Below, piece by piece: positions 35,645 through 43,879 of a stretch of 64,000 nt of DNA. The notes below the pieces were generated by a model. The model had not been told where the DNA came from. It saw only the letters and a list, made by a program, of their open reading frames with translations, and did not search any database. The stretch is from positions 4,301,048-4,365,047 of the forward strand of contig NZ_KI913949.1 in the NCBI RefSeq assembly GCF_000332095.2. The letters are read 5' to 3'. The first letter of the stretch is position 1. Each line of letters opens with the position of its first letter. The translations under genes were made by a program, and so were the position numbers. This stretch comes from Leptolyngbya sp. PCC 6406. GTDB taxonomy: Bacteria; Cyanobacteriota; Cyanobacteriia; Phormidesmidales; Phormidesmidaceae.

Positions 35645-36661
35645 CTAACCAGAGGCCAAACATTCCTGCACAGCGGTGCGAATGAAGGCTTCATCGGTGG
35701 GGTTTTGGTAGGGATTTCCCGCTCGGTGACCCCAAATGGAGGGAATGGGGCGGTAGGTGGCATGGGGAATCTGGGCGGCTTCGGCAGCGCAGTCGGCGGG
35801 GGTAAAATATAAATCCGTTGCGGCGGGCATGACCCAAGTCTGGGCCTGAATAGAGTGCAGTGCCCGATCATAGTCCCCCTGGTAGCAGGGGTTCTGGCCC
35901 AAATCGCAGTACAGCCAAGTATCAATCATAGCCAACAGGTTATGGGGATCCCGCCTCCGGTAGCTAGCTTCCCAGGCCCGCAGCAGGTAGTCCTCTAAAT
36001 CCTTGTAGCCCAGGGACAGATATAGTCGCTCCCGGTAGTAGGGCTGGGAGGCGGCCCAACTAGCGTAGATGCGGGCAAAGGCACGAAAGCCGCGATCGGG
36101 CACCGATTCAAAGCGCCGCCCATTCCAGGCTGGGTCGGCGGTCAGGGCCGTGCGTAGGCTTTGGAGAAAAATGCTGTTGTGTTCGGTGGTGCGGGCGGTG
36201 CCGCAGAGGGCCACGATGCGATCTACCCGATCGGGGTGCAGGGCTCCCCAGTGGTATGCCTGCTGGGCTCCCATAGACCAGCCATACACTAGGGCAAGAC
36301 GTTCAATCCCAAACACCTCCCGCAGTAAGGCATCCTGAGCCCGCACATTATCCCAGTGGGTAAACCAGAAGCCATCCTCCACCAGCCCACAGTCCTCGTC
36401 ATTACTGGGAGAACTGGATAGCCCGTTGCCGAACATGTTGGGAATGACGATAAACCACTGGCTGGGATCCAAAATTCGCCCAGGACCAATCAGCCAGTCA
36501 ATGTCGCTGTGCTGGGCTCCGTAGGAGGTGGGGTAGAGAATGACGTTAGCACCGTCTGGGGCCAGTTCCCCATAGGTCTGATACACTACCCGTGCTTCTG
36601 GCAGCACTAGGCCACATTGCAGAGCAAAATCCTTCAGGAGGAAGGTTTGAGCCATGGCCAT
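35645..36661 (-). CDS. MetX-like alpha/beta hydrolase
   Basis: A 338-residue protein of the homoserine O-acetyltransferase/alpha-beta hydrolase group: N-terminal YQTYGELAPDGANVILYPTSYGAQHSD, nucleophile elbow LVYGWSMGAQQAYHW, and C-terminal IWGHRAGNP with the catalytic His, after an Asp in ATDLYFTP. It lacks the neighbours of a methionine operon, and cyanobacterial members of this group are usually annotated only as alpha/beta fold hydrolases, so acyltransferase activity is not assumed. Two start options: 36661 (MAMAQTF) or the ATG two codons later. Confidence 0.85.
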   Translation of the reverse strand: MAMAQTFLLKDFALQCGLVLPEARVVYQTYGELAPDGANVILYPTSYGAQHSDIDWLIGPGRILDPSQWFIVIPNMFGNGLSSSPSNDEDCGLVEDGFWFTHWDNVRAQDALLREVFGIERLALVYGWSMGAQQAYHWGALHPDRVDRIVALCGTARTTEHNSIFLQSLRTALTADPAWNGRRFESVPDRGFRAFARIYASWAASQPYYRERLYLSLGYKDLEDYLLRAWEASYRRRDPHNLLAMIDTWLYCDLGQNPCYQGDYDRALHSIQAQTWVMPAATDLYFTPADCAAEAAQIPHATYRPIPSIWGHRAGNPYQNPTDEAFIRTAVQECLASG

Positions 36662-36704
36662 AACCTAGTACCGCAAGCAACAGGATGAGATCTCGTCTGA
36701 TGAC

Positions 36705-37169
36705 CTAGGACGAGGTAGTTTGAGCCGCTAGTAATTCCTTCAGTTTGGCCAGATCCTGAGCCCAACGGGGATCGGGTTGGGCAACCTCTGCATCCCCCAA
36801 GGATCCCTTACCACCACTACCCTTGCTAGCTCCACTGCCACTGCCTCCCTTCCCTTTGCGTCGGGCTGGGGTGACCGTTGCTGTCGGAGCGCTTTCGCCA
36901 GCCTCTTCCTTTGTCTTGCTGCGGGGCAATGCCTTTTCTACCTTGAGTTCACTTTCTTCTAGGCTAAAGCCGTTGAATTTTTCAACGATGACATCAGCCT
37001 GCTCATCCGTTTTAACGGTAACGAACCCAAAACCGCGACATTTGCCCGTTTTGCGATCGGAAATTAGCTTGACGGAAATAATTTCCTCTGTATGCTCCGA
37101 GAAAACGGATTCCAAAGATTCCCGTTCAATTTCCTTTGGGAGATTGCCAACATAAATCCGTACAGACAT
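36705..37169 (-). CDS. RRM-type RNA-binding protein (cyanobacterial Rbp)
   Basis: A 154-residue protein with one RRM. RNP2 is IYVGNLP (5-11) and RNP1 CRGFGFVTV (about 43-51); a Lys/Gly/Ser-rich linker (95-125) leads to a conserved tail DPRWAQDLAKLKELLAAQ. Cyanobacterial Rbp proteins bind mRNAs, some coding for photosynthetic proteins, and can be cold-induced. The 5' leader has a 7-bp hairpin ATTAAAC/GTTTAAT at 37200-37217, 31 bases from the ATG. Monocistronic. Confidence 0.93.
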   Translation of the reverse strand: MSVRIYVGNLPKEIERESLESVFSEHTEEIISVKLISDRKTGKCRGFGFVTVKTDEQADVIVEKFNGFSLEESELKVEKALPRSKTKEEAGESAPTATVTPARRKGKGGSGSGASKGSGGKGSLGDAEVAQPDPRWAQDLAKLKELLAAQTTSS

Positions 37170-37616
37170 AACTAGATACCTCTAACTAACTAGTGGTGTA
37201 TTAAACGTCGGTTTAATCTTTCAAAAACCAGATTGGAGTTAACAAGCCCTGGCCCATGGGTTGAAGATTCATGTCCTACCGAAAAGGGCATATTCACAAC
37301 AATCTAGTCAATCTGCGTGATGGGGGTTACTGGGGGACAACCGCGCCCATAGACTCAGCTCCGAAATGTAGACCCTATAAATAGACATGCTTTTTATAGG
37401 GTTATGGGCTGGTGCCAAGAATACGCCCCTTAGTCTGCTGCGCTTAGGTTCAATCTAAAATTGGAACCATTCATTAAATTAACACGTACGCTCCAACCCA
37501 ATCGGGATTCGGGGGAAATTCTCCATCATGACTACCGCTCGTGCCCCTAACCCTTGACAATACCCCCTTTCCCCTGAGTAGGGATCGTTGACAGTATTAA
37601 TGGGAGATTGGAATGA
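37170..37616. other. Leader and upstream region of the RRM gene
   Basis: Contains a 7-bp hairpin at 37200-37217 and a 9-bp hairpin CCCTATAAA/TTTATAGGG at 37373-37401. No small gene is supported; the open frame on the minus strand at 37479-37751 overlaps the candidate RNA gene and has no family features. Confidence 0.5.
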
Positions 37617-37763
37617 CCATAAAAAACCAGCCAACCCTGGGGTTGACTGGCACAACTTGCTGTGTTGAGAGTAGGAGAACCGGATACCTAATACCCTTGA
37701 GGGCCGAGTGACTGAACTGAACCTGCTGTTGTCAGCCACGTTTAGGCGCACTGGAACTTCTTG
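37617..37763 (-). ncRNA. Candidate small RNA with promoter and terminator
   Basis: On the minus strand a -35 (TTGCAG) and -10 (TACAAT) 17 bases apart predict a start near 37763. The roughly 147-nt transcript includes an unpaired GTCACTCGG segment near the middle and ends in a GC-rich hairpin (37627-37650) followed by a T-run (37621-37626). No reading frame has a ribosome-binding site. It may be a Yfr2-type (Cyano-1) RNA, abundant in cyanobacteria, but I name the family only tentatively. Confidence 0.6.
37621..37650 (-). terminator. Terminator of the candidate small RNA
   Basis: CCAGCCAACCC pairs with GGGTTGACTGG with one mismatch; minus-strand T6 follows at 37626-37621. Confidence 0.85.
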
Positions 37764-37769
37764 TAAAGG

Positions 37770-37798
37770 ATTGTAACGCAGCCGCCCAGAAACTGCAA
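37770..37798 (-). promoter_or_regulatory. Sigma-70-type promoter of the candidate small RNA
   Basis: TTGCAG (37798-37793) and TACAAT (37775-37770) with exactly 17 bases between, close to TTGACA/TATAAT. Confidence 0.6.
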
Positions 37799-37889
37799 TG
37801 TTTCTTTACCTGATGCCTGTACCTAGGGACTGGGGACAATCAAAGCCAGATTCCTGGTTGTGGGACGGTTACAGTCCCTAGTACTGGCC

Positions 37890-38043
37890 CTAGTACTGGG
37901 CGGCGCAAATACTCTGACCGTTTCATCGTGGTACACCTCGGCCCCTCACCCTAACCCTCTCCCACGGGGAGAGGGGACCGGAAAATGTTGAGCTGTTGAG
38001 CTGGCGTGACAATAGTAGACTGATTTACGCCCTGCGGTACTAG
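37890..38043. mobile_element. CTAGTAC-type MITE-like element, copy C (154 bp)
   Basis: Left end CTAGTACTGGGCGGCGCAAA; right end, inverted, CTAGTACCGCAGGGCGTAAA, giving imperfect 20-bp terminal repeats. Left arm nearly identical to copy B (6006-6147) and related to 2912-2990. The left flank also carries a duplicated CCCTAGTACTGG. Followed, like copy B, by CTTGATTC. Confidence 0.75.
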
Positions 38044-38240
38044 CTTGATTCCGTAGAGCGGGCGTGGTCATGCCGGCCCCGCAAGTTTCCTCGTTGGACA
38101 TCAACGTCAGCCGAGACAATATTGGCTCCGAGGAATTCAGGAGTTAGGGGCCAGAATTCAGTACTCTCCTGGCTCCTAACTCCTACCCACGAGATTTGTC
38201 TCGCTTTGAGTTGATACCCTCCGCCTTAATTCCCTAGGCC

Positions 38241-40865
38241 CTAGCCTCCTCGGAGCAGAATGAGAAGTCCCCAGGTGCAACTGGTGAGGCCGATGACTAC
38301 GGACCAGATGGGATGGTTGGACCGTACCGCAGGCTTTCCAGGACGAATGAAACGATCTACATCTAGCCAGGGATCTGCCCCTCGACGCAGCCAGCCCGAT
38401 GCAGTGACGACCTGCCCCACGAGGCCGCTGGGGTGGCCGGGGTGGATAAGGAGGTTGCCGAAGGCCCCGAGGCTGGACAAAAAGTGTACCTTGATCATGC
38501 CTTGAGGGGTCTGGAGCCAAAAATCTTGGCAGAGCCAGTTGGCCATGCCAAGACGGCCTAGGAGCTTGCCCTGGAGCTGGATGGGAATACTGTCTGTGGG
38601 TAGGGCCATGGGGTTTTTGAGCGGTTGGTCAAGGGGGACGTTCTTGAGGCTGCTGGCGGGGGTAATGTCGGGAAAATATCGGTTGAGGCGCAGAAAAATA
38701 CCGATGCCCAGCCCCAAGTACAGGCTGCCCACCAGAATGCTGCGATCGCCGTAAAACCAGCTAATCTGCCAGACTCCAAGGGGATTCACTAATCCCCCCA
38801 CAAACCATAGAACCAAGGCCATCGTGGCTCCGATCAGTGGTCCCAGGTAGGGGCTGATTTGCAGCAGAAAGGGGAGCCAATAGGTCATGAAGTCTGACCG
38901 CGATCGCAGTTGTCGTTTAATAGGGCTATTGACCAAGGGCATCTCCGGTTCTAGCCCCCATTGACGGGCATAGCGGCTGAGGGTGACGATGCGATCGCCT
39001 AGGGGAGGATGGGCGCTGTTGAGGGCGAGCCAGTGGCGGTAGGAATTTTGCCAATCCCACCCCAACACCTGGGGGAGATTGGTATGGGGATACAGGCTAC
39101 CTGGGGTAAGGCCATGGCGGTACCCCAGGGGAGTAAGGATATCTACGCTTTCTACGAGGGGAGAGGTGTGTCCCACCGTGGCCATTGCTTCAGCCGTACC
39201 TACGGCCATTTTGACTAAGGCGCGTACTAGCGCGTTGGGATTGCCAGTCCATTCCACGGCCAGTCGATCGCTGCTGGTAACCCGAAGGCGGACCAGCGCC
39301 AAGGACGGTTTTCGCAGTAGCCAGTAGAGGCCGTAGGCTAGGGCAGAGAGTCCCGCCGCTGCGACTCGCAAGGGTTGAAAGGATTGGCGATCACCCCAGA
39401 TACTGAGTTGCCAATAGGCTTGGTATACCCCCTGCAAGATCAGCCCCAAGAGGGACATCAGGGGTAGGGTCCACTGAACCATATGGGCGAGTTCTTGGCC
39501 GTAGAGGGTGGCGAGTTCTGCGTCCTCTAGACGGTTGAGTAGTCCTTGGCTGACCACAATACGAGTGTTTCTCGGTAACCAACCATAGCTAAAGATCAGG
39601 GGCGTCTCTAGGGGCAGCGATCGCAGATTGGGCAAAACCCATCCCCGCTGTTGACAAATCCGCCGCATGAGGCGAACCGCCTCTGGGTGGCTCTCCTTGA
39701 GGGATTGGGTGGACAGATGGGTTTGGCCATAGACCCGTGCCAGGATCCAGTCCAGAATCCAGGGAGCAGCCAGGAGTAGGGCTCCTAGAACCACTGCGAG
39801 ACTGGGCGTATGATTCCGATAGATCCAGAACTCCATACGGGGCATGGGAAATAGCCAGTCTAGAAGGCGCAGCAGGCTGTTGGTCAGCTCTAAACCCCGG
39901 TACAGTAGCCAGCGCACTAGCACAAAGGTCAGGAGCAATGTCGCCGCTTGGGCCAGCCATAATACCCAGGGTTGGGTGGGCTGGTTCAGGGACCGCAATG
40001 TTTCTAGGCGTTCGGCGTTGCCCAGTTGCCAGGGTAGGCTGTCTGTCTTGACTGTTACTACTGCCGTTGGGGCTAGACTCTCCGGCACCGATGCCCTAGG
40101 GGCAGGGGCAGAGCGGGTGTTTCCCCTATCTTCCCTGGCTTCAGTGTCCCTAGAGCCAGGGCTACCCAGAGCCCGATCGGCGGTAGGGGCTGGGAGCCGT
40201 TCATCCCCTTGATTCAAGGTTTGGTAATGGAACAGGGAAGCCCCTATCGGGGCAGTTTCGGGGGGTGGGAGATGGGTCTCTGAGTCCCCGTCCGTGCCTA
40301 GGGCTGATGGTGCAGGATCTACGGTGGATGGCGGCTGTTGTGGAGGTAGGGAAACGGGGCCTGAGCTAGCCACATCAGGCGTCTCTGGGGCGACTATCTC
40401 GGATGTAAGGGGTGTGAATCCAGGGGTCTGGGACGGGATGGGGGTCGGTGTCAGGGGGCGAAAGCCTGTGGCATCGGCGGTCTTCCCATCGTTAGTTGCC
40501 GGGGCCGGAGGAGTCTCTGTCAGGGGTCGGAATCCACTGGCCTCGGTGGTGGGGACACCGGCGGATTTCGGTGTGGGCAGCGATGCCAGTTCCGCTAATA
40601 GTTTCTCTGCCCATTGACGCACCTGGGGTTGTTTATTCTGACGGAGTTCTTGGCAACGTGCGATCGCAGTAGTTATGTCCCCCAGTCCCAAATGGGCACG
40701 CACTAGAGCCATTTCCGCCTTGAGGCGTTGGGGAGTGGAGGCGTTGCCGTGGTGAGGCAGGGGGGAAAGAATTGCGATCGCGGCGGCGTAGTCTTGCCGC
40801 TTCAGGGCTGTTAACCCTGACTGGAGGAGGACTTCAGGAGAGGAGGAAGGAGGGGGGGAGGCCAT
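38241..40865 (-). CDS. Degenerate M48-family metallopeptidase homologue with TPR-like N-terminus
   Basis: An 874-residue membrane protein: N-terminal TPR-like helices (about 10-95), a Pro/Thr-rich linker (96-275), membrane helices (about 300-325, 345-375 and more later) and an M48/HtpX-like domain. The zinc motif HExxH reads QELAH (Q457-H461; Gln codon CAA) and the downstream Glu-Ala-Asp zinc motif reads SSD in VTSSDRLAVEWTGNP. Two of three zinc ligands are therefore absent, and peptidase activity is unlikely. HPPLGDR further on is retained. Function may be scaffolding in the thylakoid or plasma membrane. Confidence 0.82.
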   Translation of the reverse strand: MASPPPSSSPEVLLQSGLTALKRQDYAAAIAILSPLPHHGNASTPQRLKAEMALVRAHLGLGDITTAIARCQELRQNKQPQVRQWAEKLLAELASLPTPKSAGVPTTEASGFRPLTETPPAPATNDGKTADATGFRPLTPTPIPSQTPGFTPLTSEIVAPETPDVASSGPVSLPPQQPPSTVDPAPSALGTDGDSETHLPPPETAPIGASLFHYQTLNQGDERLPAPTADRALGSPGSRDTEAREDRGNTRSAPAPRASVPESLAPTAVVTVKTDSLPWQLGNAERLETLRSLNQPTQPWVLWLAQAATLLLTFVLVRWLLYRGLELTNSLLRLLDWLFPMPRMEFWIYRNHTPSLAVVLGALLLAAPWILDWILARVYGQTHLSTQSLKESHPEAVRLMRRICQQRGWVLPNLRSLPLETPLIFSYGWLPRNTRIVVSQGLLNRLEDAELATLYGQELAHMVQWTLPLMSLLGLILQGVYQAYWQLSIWGDRQSFQPLRVAAAGLSALAYGLYWLLRKPSLALVRLRVTSSDRLAVEWTGNPNALVRALVKMAVGTAEAMATVGHTSPLVESVDILTPLGYRHGLTPGSLYPHTNLPQVLGWDWQNSYRHWLALNSAHPPLGDRIVTLSRYARQWGLEPEMPLVNSPIKRQLRSRSDFMTYWLPFLLQISPYLGPLIGATMALVLWFVGGLVNPLGVWQISWFYGDRSILVGSLYLGLGIGIFLRLNRYFPDITPASSLKNVPLDQPLKNPMALPTDSIPIQLQGKLLGRLGMANWLCQDFWLQTPQGMIKVHFLSSLGAFGNLLIHPGHPSGLVGQVVTASGWLRRGADPWLDVDRFIRPGKPAVRSNHPIWSVVIGLTSCTWGLLILLRGG

Positions 40866-41151
40866 GAACCTTTATCGGCAACGCTGAACCTACAGGGTAC
40901 GCAAATTCATTCCTCTTGCGATCATCCCCATGGTACTTGGTGAAATTCCTGGCTCTGGACCTTAAAACCCCTTGTGATGGGATCCATCTCAGGGGAGGGA
41001 ATTGATCCAAGCACGTAGGGATCGGCGGGTGAGAAAGTTGACGGAGGACGAACTGCATCTGCGAGTTATCCCGGCACGCAGGGACCGGGGCACCGCCTAC
41101 ACTAAATAAAGCAATGTAACGGCATTCCAGTTCCAGTCTGAGCACACCACC

Positions 41152-41910
41152 ATGACGGTCCTCATCTTGGCAGGGGTTAGTTTTCTGGCCTGGTTCCTCA
41201 GTATGTTAGCGGGGGGCGGTAGCCCCATTGTCTTAATTCCCGTCATCACGCTGTTGCTGGGATCCCAGGCCGTCGCCCCGGTGATTACCACCGGGCTGCT
41301 GGTGGGCAATACCCAGCGCAGTCTGTTCTTCTGGCGAGATATTGACTGGCAGGTCACGGCTTGGTACGCTCCCGGCGCGATCGCAGGAGCCCTGTTGGGA
41401 GCCTATGCCTTTACCCATATTCATTTGGAGTGGCTTCAGGGGTTTCTGGCCTTGGCGTTGCTGTTGATGGTGGCGAATTTTTGGCTCAACCGTTGGCTTA
41501 GTCGTCAACTCTGGCAGGTGTCTATCCAGGCTTGGCATTTTCTGCCCTACGCCTTTTTGAATGCGATCGCATCTGCCCTCGTAGGCAGCACCGGACCGAT
41601 CATGAATCCCCTCTACCTGGGCTACGGCCTGGAAAAGGAGGCTATGATCGCCACCAAGTCCGCCAACAAAGCCTTTCTCCATCTGGTTAAACTCTTGAGT
41701 TACCTGACCCTTGGGGTACTAGATACCTCCCACCTCGGGTATGGGCTGGTAATCGGCCTAGCCGCCATCCCAGCCAACTGGCTTGGCAAACAGGTGCTGG
41801 CCCGCATGAGCAATGACCAGTTCCGTCAAGCGGTCTTTACCTTCATCGCCGTCAGTGGGGTATTGATGCTGTGGCAGCAGCGCACCTGGATCCCAGCCTG
41901 GGGCGTTTAA
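41152..41910 (+). CDS. TSUP-family permease (TauE/SafE-like)
   Basis: A 252-residue inner-membrane protein with about eight hydrophobic helices and the TSUP pattern AGVSFLAWFLSMLAGGGSP near the N-terminus, GAIAGALLGAYAF, and FLNAIASALVGSTGPIMNP in the second half. The family exports sulfite/sulfonates or related anions; substrate here is unknown. Start ATG at 41152. Its 3' end abuts (4-base overlap) the convergent UPF0175 gene. Confidence 0.88.
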   Translation: MTVLILAGVSFLAWFLSMLAGGGSPIVLIPVITLLLGSQAVAPVITTGLLVGNTQRSLFFWRDIDWQVTAWYAPGAIAGALLGAYAFTHIHLEWLQGFLALALLLMVANFWLNRWLSRQLWQVSIQAWHFLPYAFLNAIASALVGSTGPIMNPLYLGYGLEKEAMIATKSANKAFLHLVKLLSYLTLGVLDTSHLGYGLVIGLAAIPANWLGKQVLARMSNDQFRQAVFTFIAVSGVLMLWQQRTWIPAWGV

Positions 41911-42116
41911 TCATAGCAGGGTGGCTCAGCCTGCTCTTGCGCTAGAAAGGGGTAGGTCTGCCAGCGGGAGTCAAACCCCAGCAGTTGGCCCACCTTCCCA
42001 GCGCCAATGTTGCCTTTGCAGTAGGCTTCGATCGCCAGTAGTTCCAGAAATCGACGGGTCAGGGTTTCTCGGTTCTCGGCGAGATGGATAGCAATGCGAT
42101 TCTCACTCCACAGCAC
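41907..42116 (-). CDS. UPF0175-family antitoxin-like protein, N-terminally altered
   Basis: A 69-residue protein with the UPF0175 core ETLTRRFLELLAIEAY, GNIGAGKVGQLLGFDSRWQTY. Compared with the second copy (42867-43131), the normal start MKITLDIPDRIAIHL is replaced by MLWSENRIAIHL, so the N-terminal beta-strand is lost. The GTG start at 42116 has AGGA about ten bases upstream and follows the DUF4926 stop by 8 bases, so it may still be translated. UPF0175 proteins are usually paired with a DUF3368 PIN toxin, absent here. Confidence 0.65.
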   Translation of the reverse strand: MLWSENRIAIHLAENRETLTRRFLELLAIEAYCKGNIGAGKVGQLLGFDSRWQTYPFLAQEQAEPPCYD

Positions 42117-42124
42117 GTAACGTC

Positions 42125-42385
42125 CTACCCGATCGCCTCTAGGCGCGATCGCACCGTCAGAATTTCGTGGGATTTCAGGGGGGCGACGGCAGATTTAGGC
42201 ACCGTCACGACATCAATAGACTCCCCTAGGGCATTAAACACTTCAAGGATGCAACCCTCTTCGCTATCGTCTGGGGCGGGAACGGTATCGACAAAGGTGG
42301 CAATATCCCCCTGTCTCAGGTTGTACTCAAGGAAGTCTCGGTTGAGTGAAACGCGACTATACAATGGCACTTCAGGATCTTTCAT
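42125..42385 (-). CDS. DUF4926 domain protein
   Basis: An 86-residue protein matching DUF4926: VPLYSRVSLNRDFLEYNLRQGDIATFVD, EEGCILEVFNALGESIDVVTV (split: EEGCILEVFNALG, ESIDVVTVPKS). ATG at 42385 overlaps the TGA of the DUF6883 gene (ATGA), so translation is coupled. These two families co-occur in cyanobacterial genomes and behave like a two-gene toxin-antitoxin-type module, though which part is toxic is not established. Confidence 0.8.
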   Translation of the reverse strand: MKDPEVPLYSRVSLNRDFLEYNLRQGDIATFVDTVPAPDDSEEGCILEVFNALGESIDVVTVPKSAVAPLKSHEILTVRSRLEAIG

Positions 42386-42702
42386 CGTTTTGGCTTGAGC
42401 GTGACGAACTGGATAACGCCGTCCTTGGCACGTTTTATCCACACTGTAACAACAAGCAGAGTGCCTTTGGGGCCAAGGATTGGGCCTTCAACCAAGTAGT
42501 AGGTTCCATATTTATCTTGGCGATCTGAAACCGCATCATGGGCCTGAATTAAGCTGAAAATGGCTTGTTTAAGCTGATCAGGATTATTCTGGGTGAAGCC
42601 AGCTCGGGCAAGAAATTTAGATTTATCGTCTTCTGGACGTAGAACTAACAGGTATTGAGTCAGCTTGGCATCGGGAATGATGATGGTGCCTTGCAGTTTC
42701 AT
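42382..42702 (-). CDS. DUF6883 domain protein
   Basis: A 106-residue protein with AKLTQYLLVLRPEDDKSKFL and ARAGFTQNNPDQLKQAIFSL, typical of DUF6883. It is the first gene of the coupled pair with DUF4926 (4-base ATGA overlap). I expect it to be the partner of DUF4926 in a small selfish or defence-like module; function is not known. Confidence 0.78.
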   Translation of the reverse strand: MKLQGTIIIPDAKLTQYLLVLRPEDDKSKFLARAGFTQNNPDQLKQAIFSLIQAHDAVSDRQDKYGTYYLVEGPILGPKGTLLVVTVWIKRAKDGVIQFVTLKPKR

Positions 42703-42866
42703 CCTATTTTTGTCCTTGCGGCCAAACCGTACTCTCTTCCCCTACCGCCAAGCATATCGCTCACATGTTTGGCGCTGCTGTAAGCGAATATCATCCCGGC
42801 GATCGCTCAGCCAATCCATAAACCGCTTCCAATTTTTGAACAGCGCTATTGGAAACAACGCGCATT
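42703..42866 (-). pseudogene. DUF3368-like start fused to unrelated tail (fragment)
   Basis: Directly after the second UPF0175 copy, the minus strand begins MRVVSNSA, the characteristic start of DUF3368 PIN-type toxins, but goes out of frame at once. A different frame then reads FKNWKRFMDWLSDRRDDI to a stop near 42743. This looks like the eroded toxin partner of UPF0175. Confidence 0.45.
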
Positions 42867-43131
42867 TTAGGACAGCAGGGTATCTAGGGTCTTTTGATCC
42901 TGCTTGAGGTCAGCCTTGCTGGAAGGTGGTTCAGCCTGTTCTTGCTCTAGAAAGTGATAGGTCTGCCAGCGGGAGTCAAAGCCCAGAAGTTGCCCCACTT
43001 CCCCAGCGCCAATGTTGCCTTTACGATAGGCTTCGATCGCCAGTAGTTCCAGAAACCGGCGGGTCAGGGTTTCTGGAACTACTGGCGAGATGGATGGCAA
43101 TGCGATCGGGGATATCCAGGGTAATTTTCAT
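42867..43131 (-). pseudogene. UPF0175-family antitoxin, frameshifted second copy
   Basis: ATG at 43131 opens MKITLDIPDRIAIHLA, the intact UPF0175 N-terminus. It then shifts frame by one base within a 21-bp inverted repeat; the core ETLTRRFLELLAIEAYRKGN through SRWQTYHFL continues in the other frame to 42867. DNA identity with 41920-42098 shows the two genes are duplicates. The disrupted segment is the exact reverse complement of sequence 10 bases away (see findings). Confidence 0.85.
43037..43088. repeat. 21-bp perfect inverted repeat inside the UPF0175 pseudogene
   Basis: Arms 43037-43057 and 43068-43088 around a 10-base loop. The intact paralogue near 42080 lacks the second arm, having GAGAACCGAGAAACC instead, so the palindrome is newly made. 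Confidence 0.93.
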
Positions 43132-43379
43132 GGCATTGTTCGGCTCTGTCCATCCCTAGGGTACTGGGGTAGCGAGAGCCTGGGTAACGGCGACGGGGTC
43201 TTGGTGGTTATCAGTTTGCCCAATAAACCATTCTTGAGTGACGGGGGATTGGCGGCGGGTTCCGGGCGCTGCGGGGTGGTTTGGTGAATCACATAGATGG
43301 TGTTGCCATCGCCGGAGACAATGGCACTCCCCACCGCACTCTCTTGAATTTGGATGCCGCGATCCACCTGGTCAACCAT
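43128..43379 (-). pseudogene. N-terminal fragment of a GDGNTI-type effector/NLR-like protein
   Basis: Starts MVDQVDRGIQIQESAVGSAI then SGDGNTIYVIHQT, a segment seen at the start of cyanobacterial signalling or conflict proteins (NACHT, NB-ARC, caspase-like). It then runs into Pro/Ser-rich non-conserved sequence and stops after 83 residues. Best read as a truncated gene; no downstream domains remain. Confidence 0.5.
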
Positions 43380-43612
43380 AGCCCCAATGCCCTTTCCCCT
43401 CAGGCTTCACCCTTTGATAGCACACCCTGACTACCGGGGTGGTTTTTGGACCATCCTATTTCCTAGTGCCACCACGCTCGTTAGTCAGGGTTCGGGTGAT
43501 TACGGTGGGGGCTTGTTCAATTTAATGAGTTTAATGAGTCAGTTGGCAGAAGATTTTGGTCTCTCCCAGCGCTAGACTTGATTCCTAGAGTAGTTGCTTT
43601 CCCGATGCCTCT

Positions 43613-43879
43613 ATGCAAATCGTCCTCCCGCCTGAACTAGAGCAACTCATCCAACAGCAACTTGCTGCTGGCAAATACCAATCCGCCCTAGAGGTGATCA
43701 CAGCGGGCATACACCTGCTTGAGCAGCAAGACGACATTTATCAAGGACGACTCTCCGAACTCCAGCAAGATGCCCAGATCGGCTGGGAAGCAGCCCAGTG
43801 CGGCGACCTTGTCGAAGGCTCTGTTGCTATGGCCCGGATTCGAGAAAATCTGCGATCTCGCTACGCCTCCGCCGAATAA
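43613..43879 (+). CDS. ParD-type antitoxin
   Basis: An 88-residue ribbon-helix-helix antitoxin: MQIVLPPELEQLIQQQLAAG (strand and first helix), YQSALEVITAGIHLLEQQD (second helix) and an acidic C-terminal toxin-binding tail. It should bind its own promoter and neutralise the ParE toxin. Stop TAA overlaps the toxin ATG (TAATG), so the pair is translationally coupled. Confidence 0.88.
   Translation: MQIVLPPELEQLIQQQLAAGKYQSALEVITAGIHLLEQQDDIYQGRLSELQQDAQIGWEAAQCGDLVEGSVAMARIRENLRSRYASAE

Noticed and set aside
37479-37751. 90-codon minus-strand ORF
   Set aside because: Overlaps the predicted small RNA and its terminator, has no ribosome-binding site and no recognisable domain.
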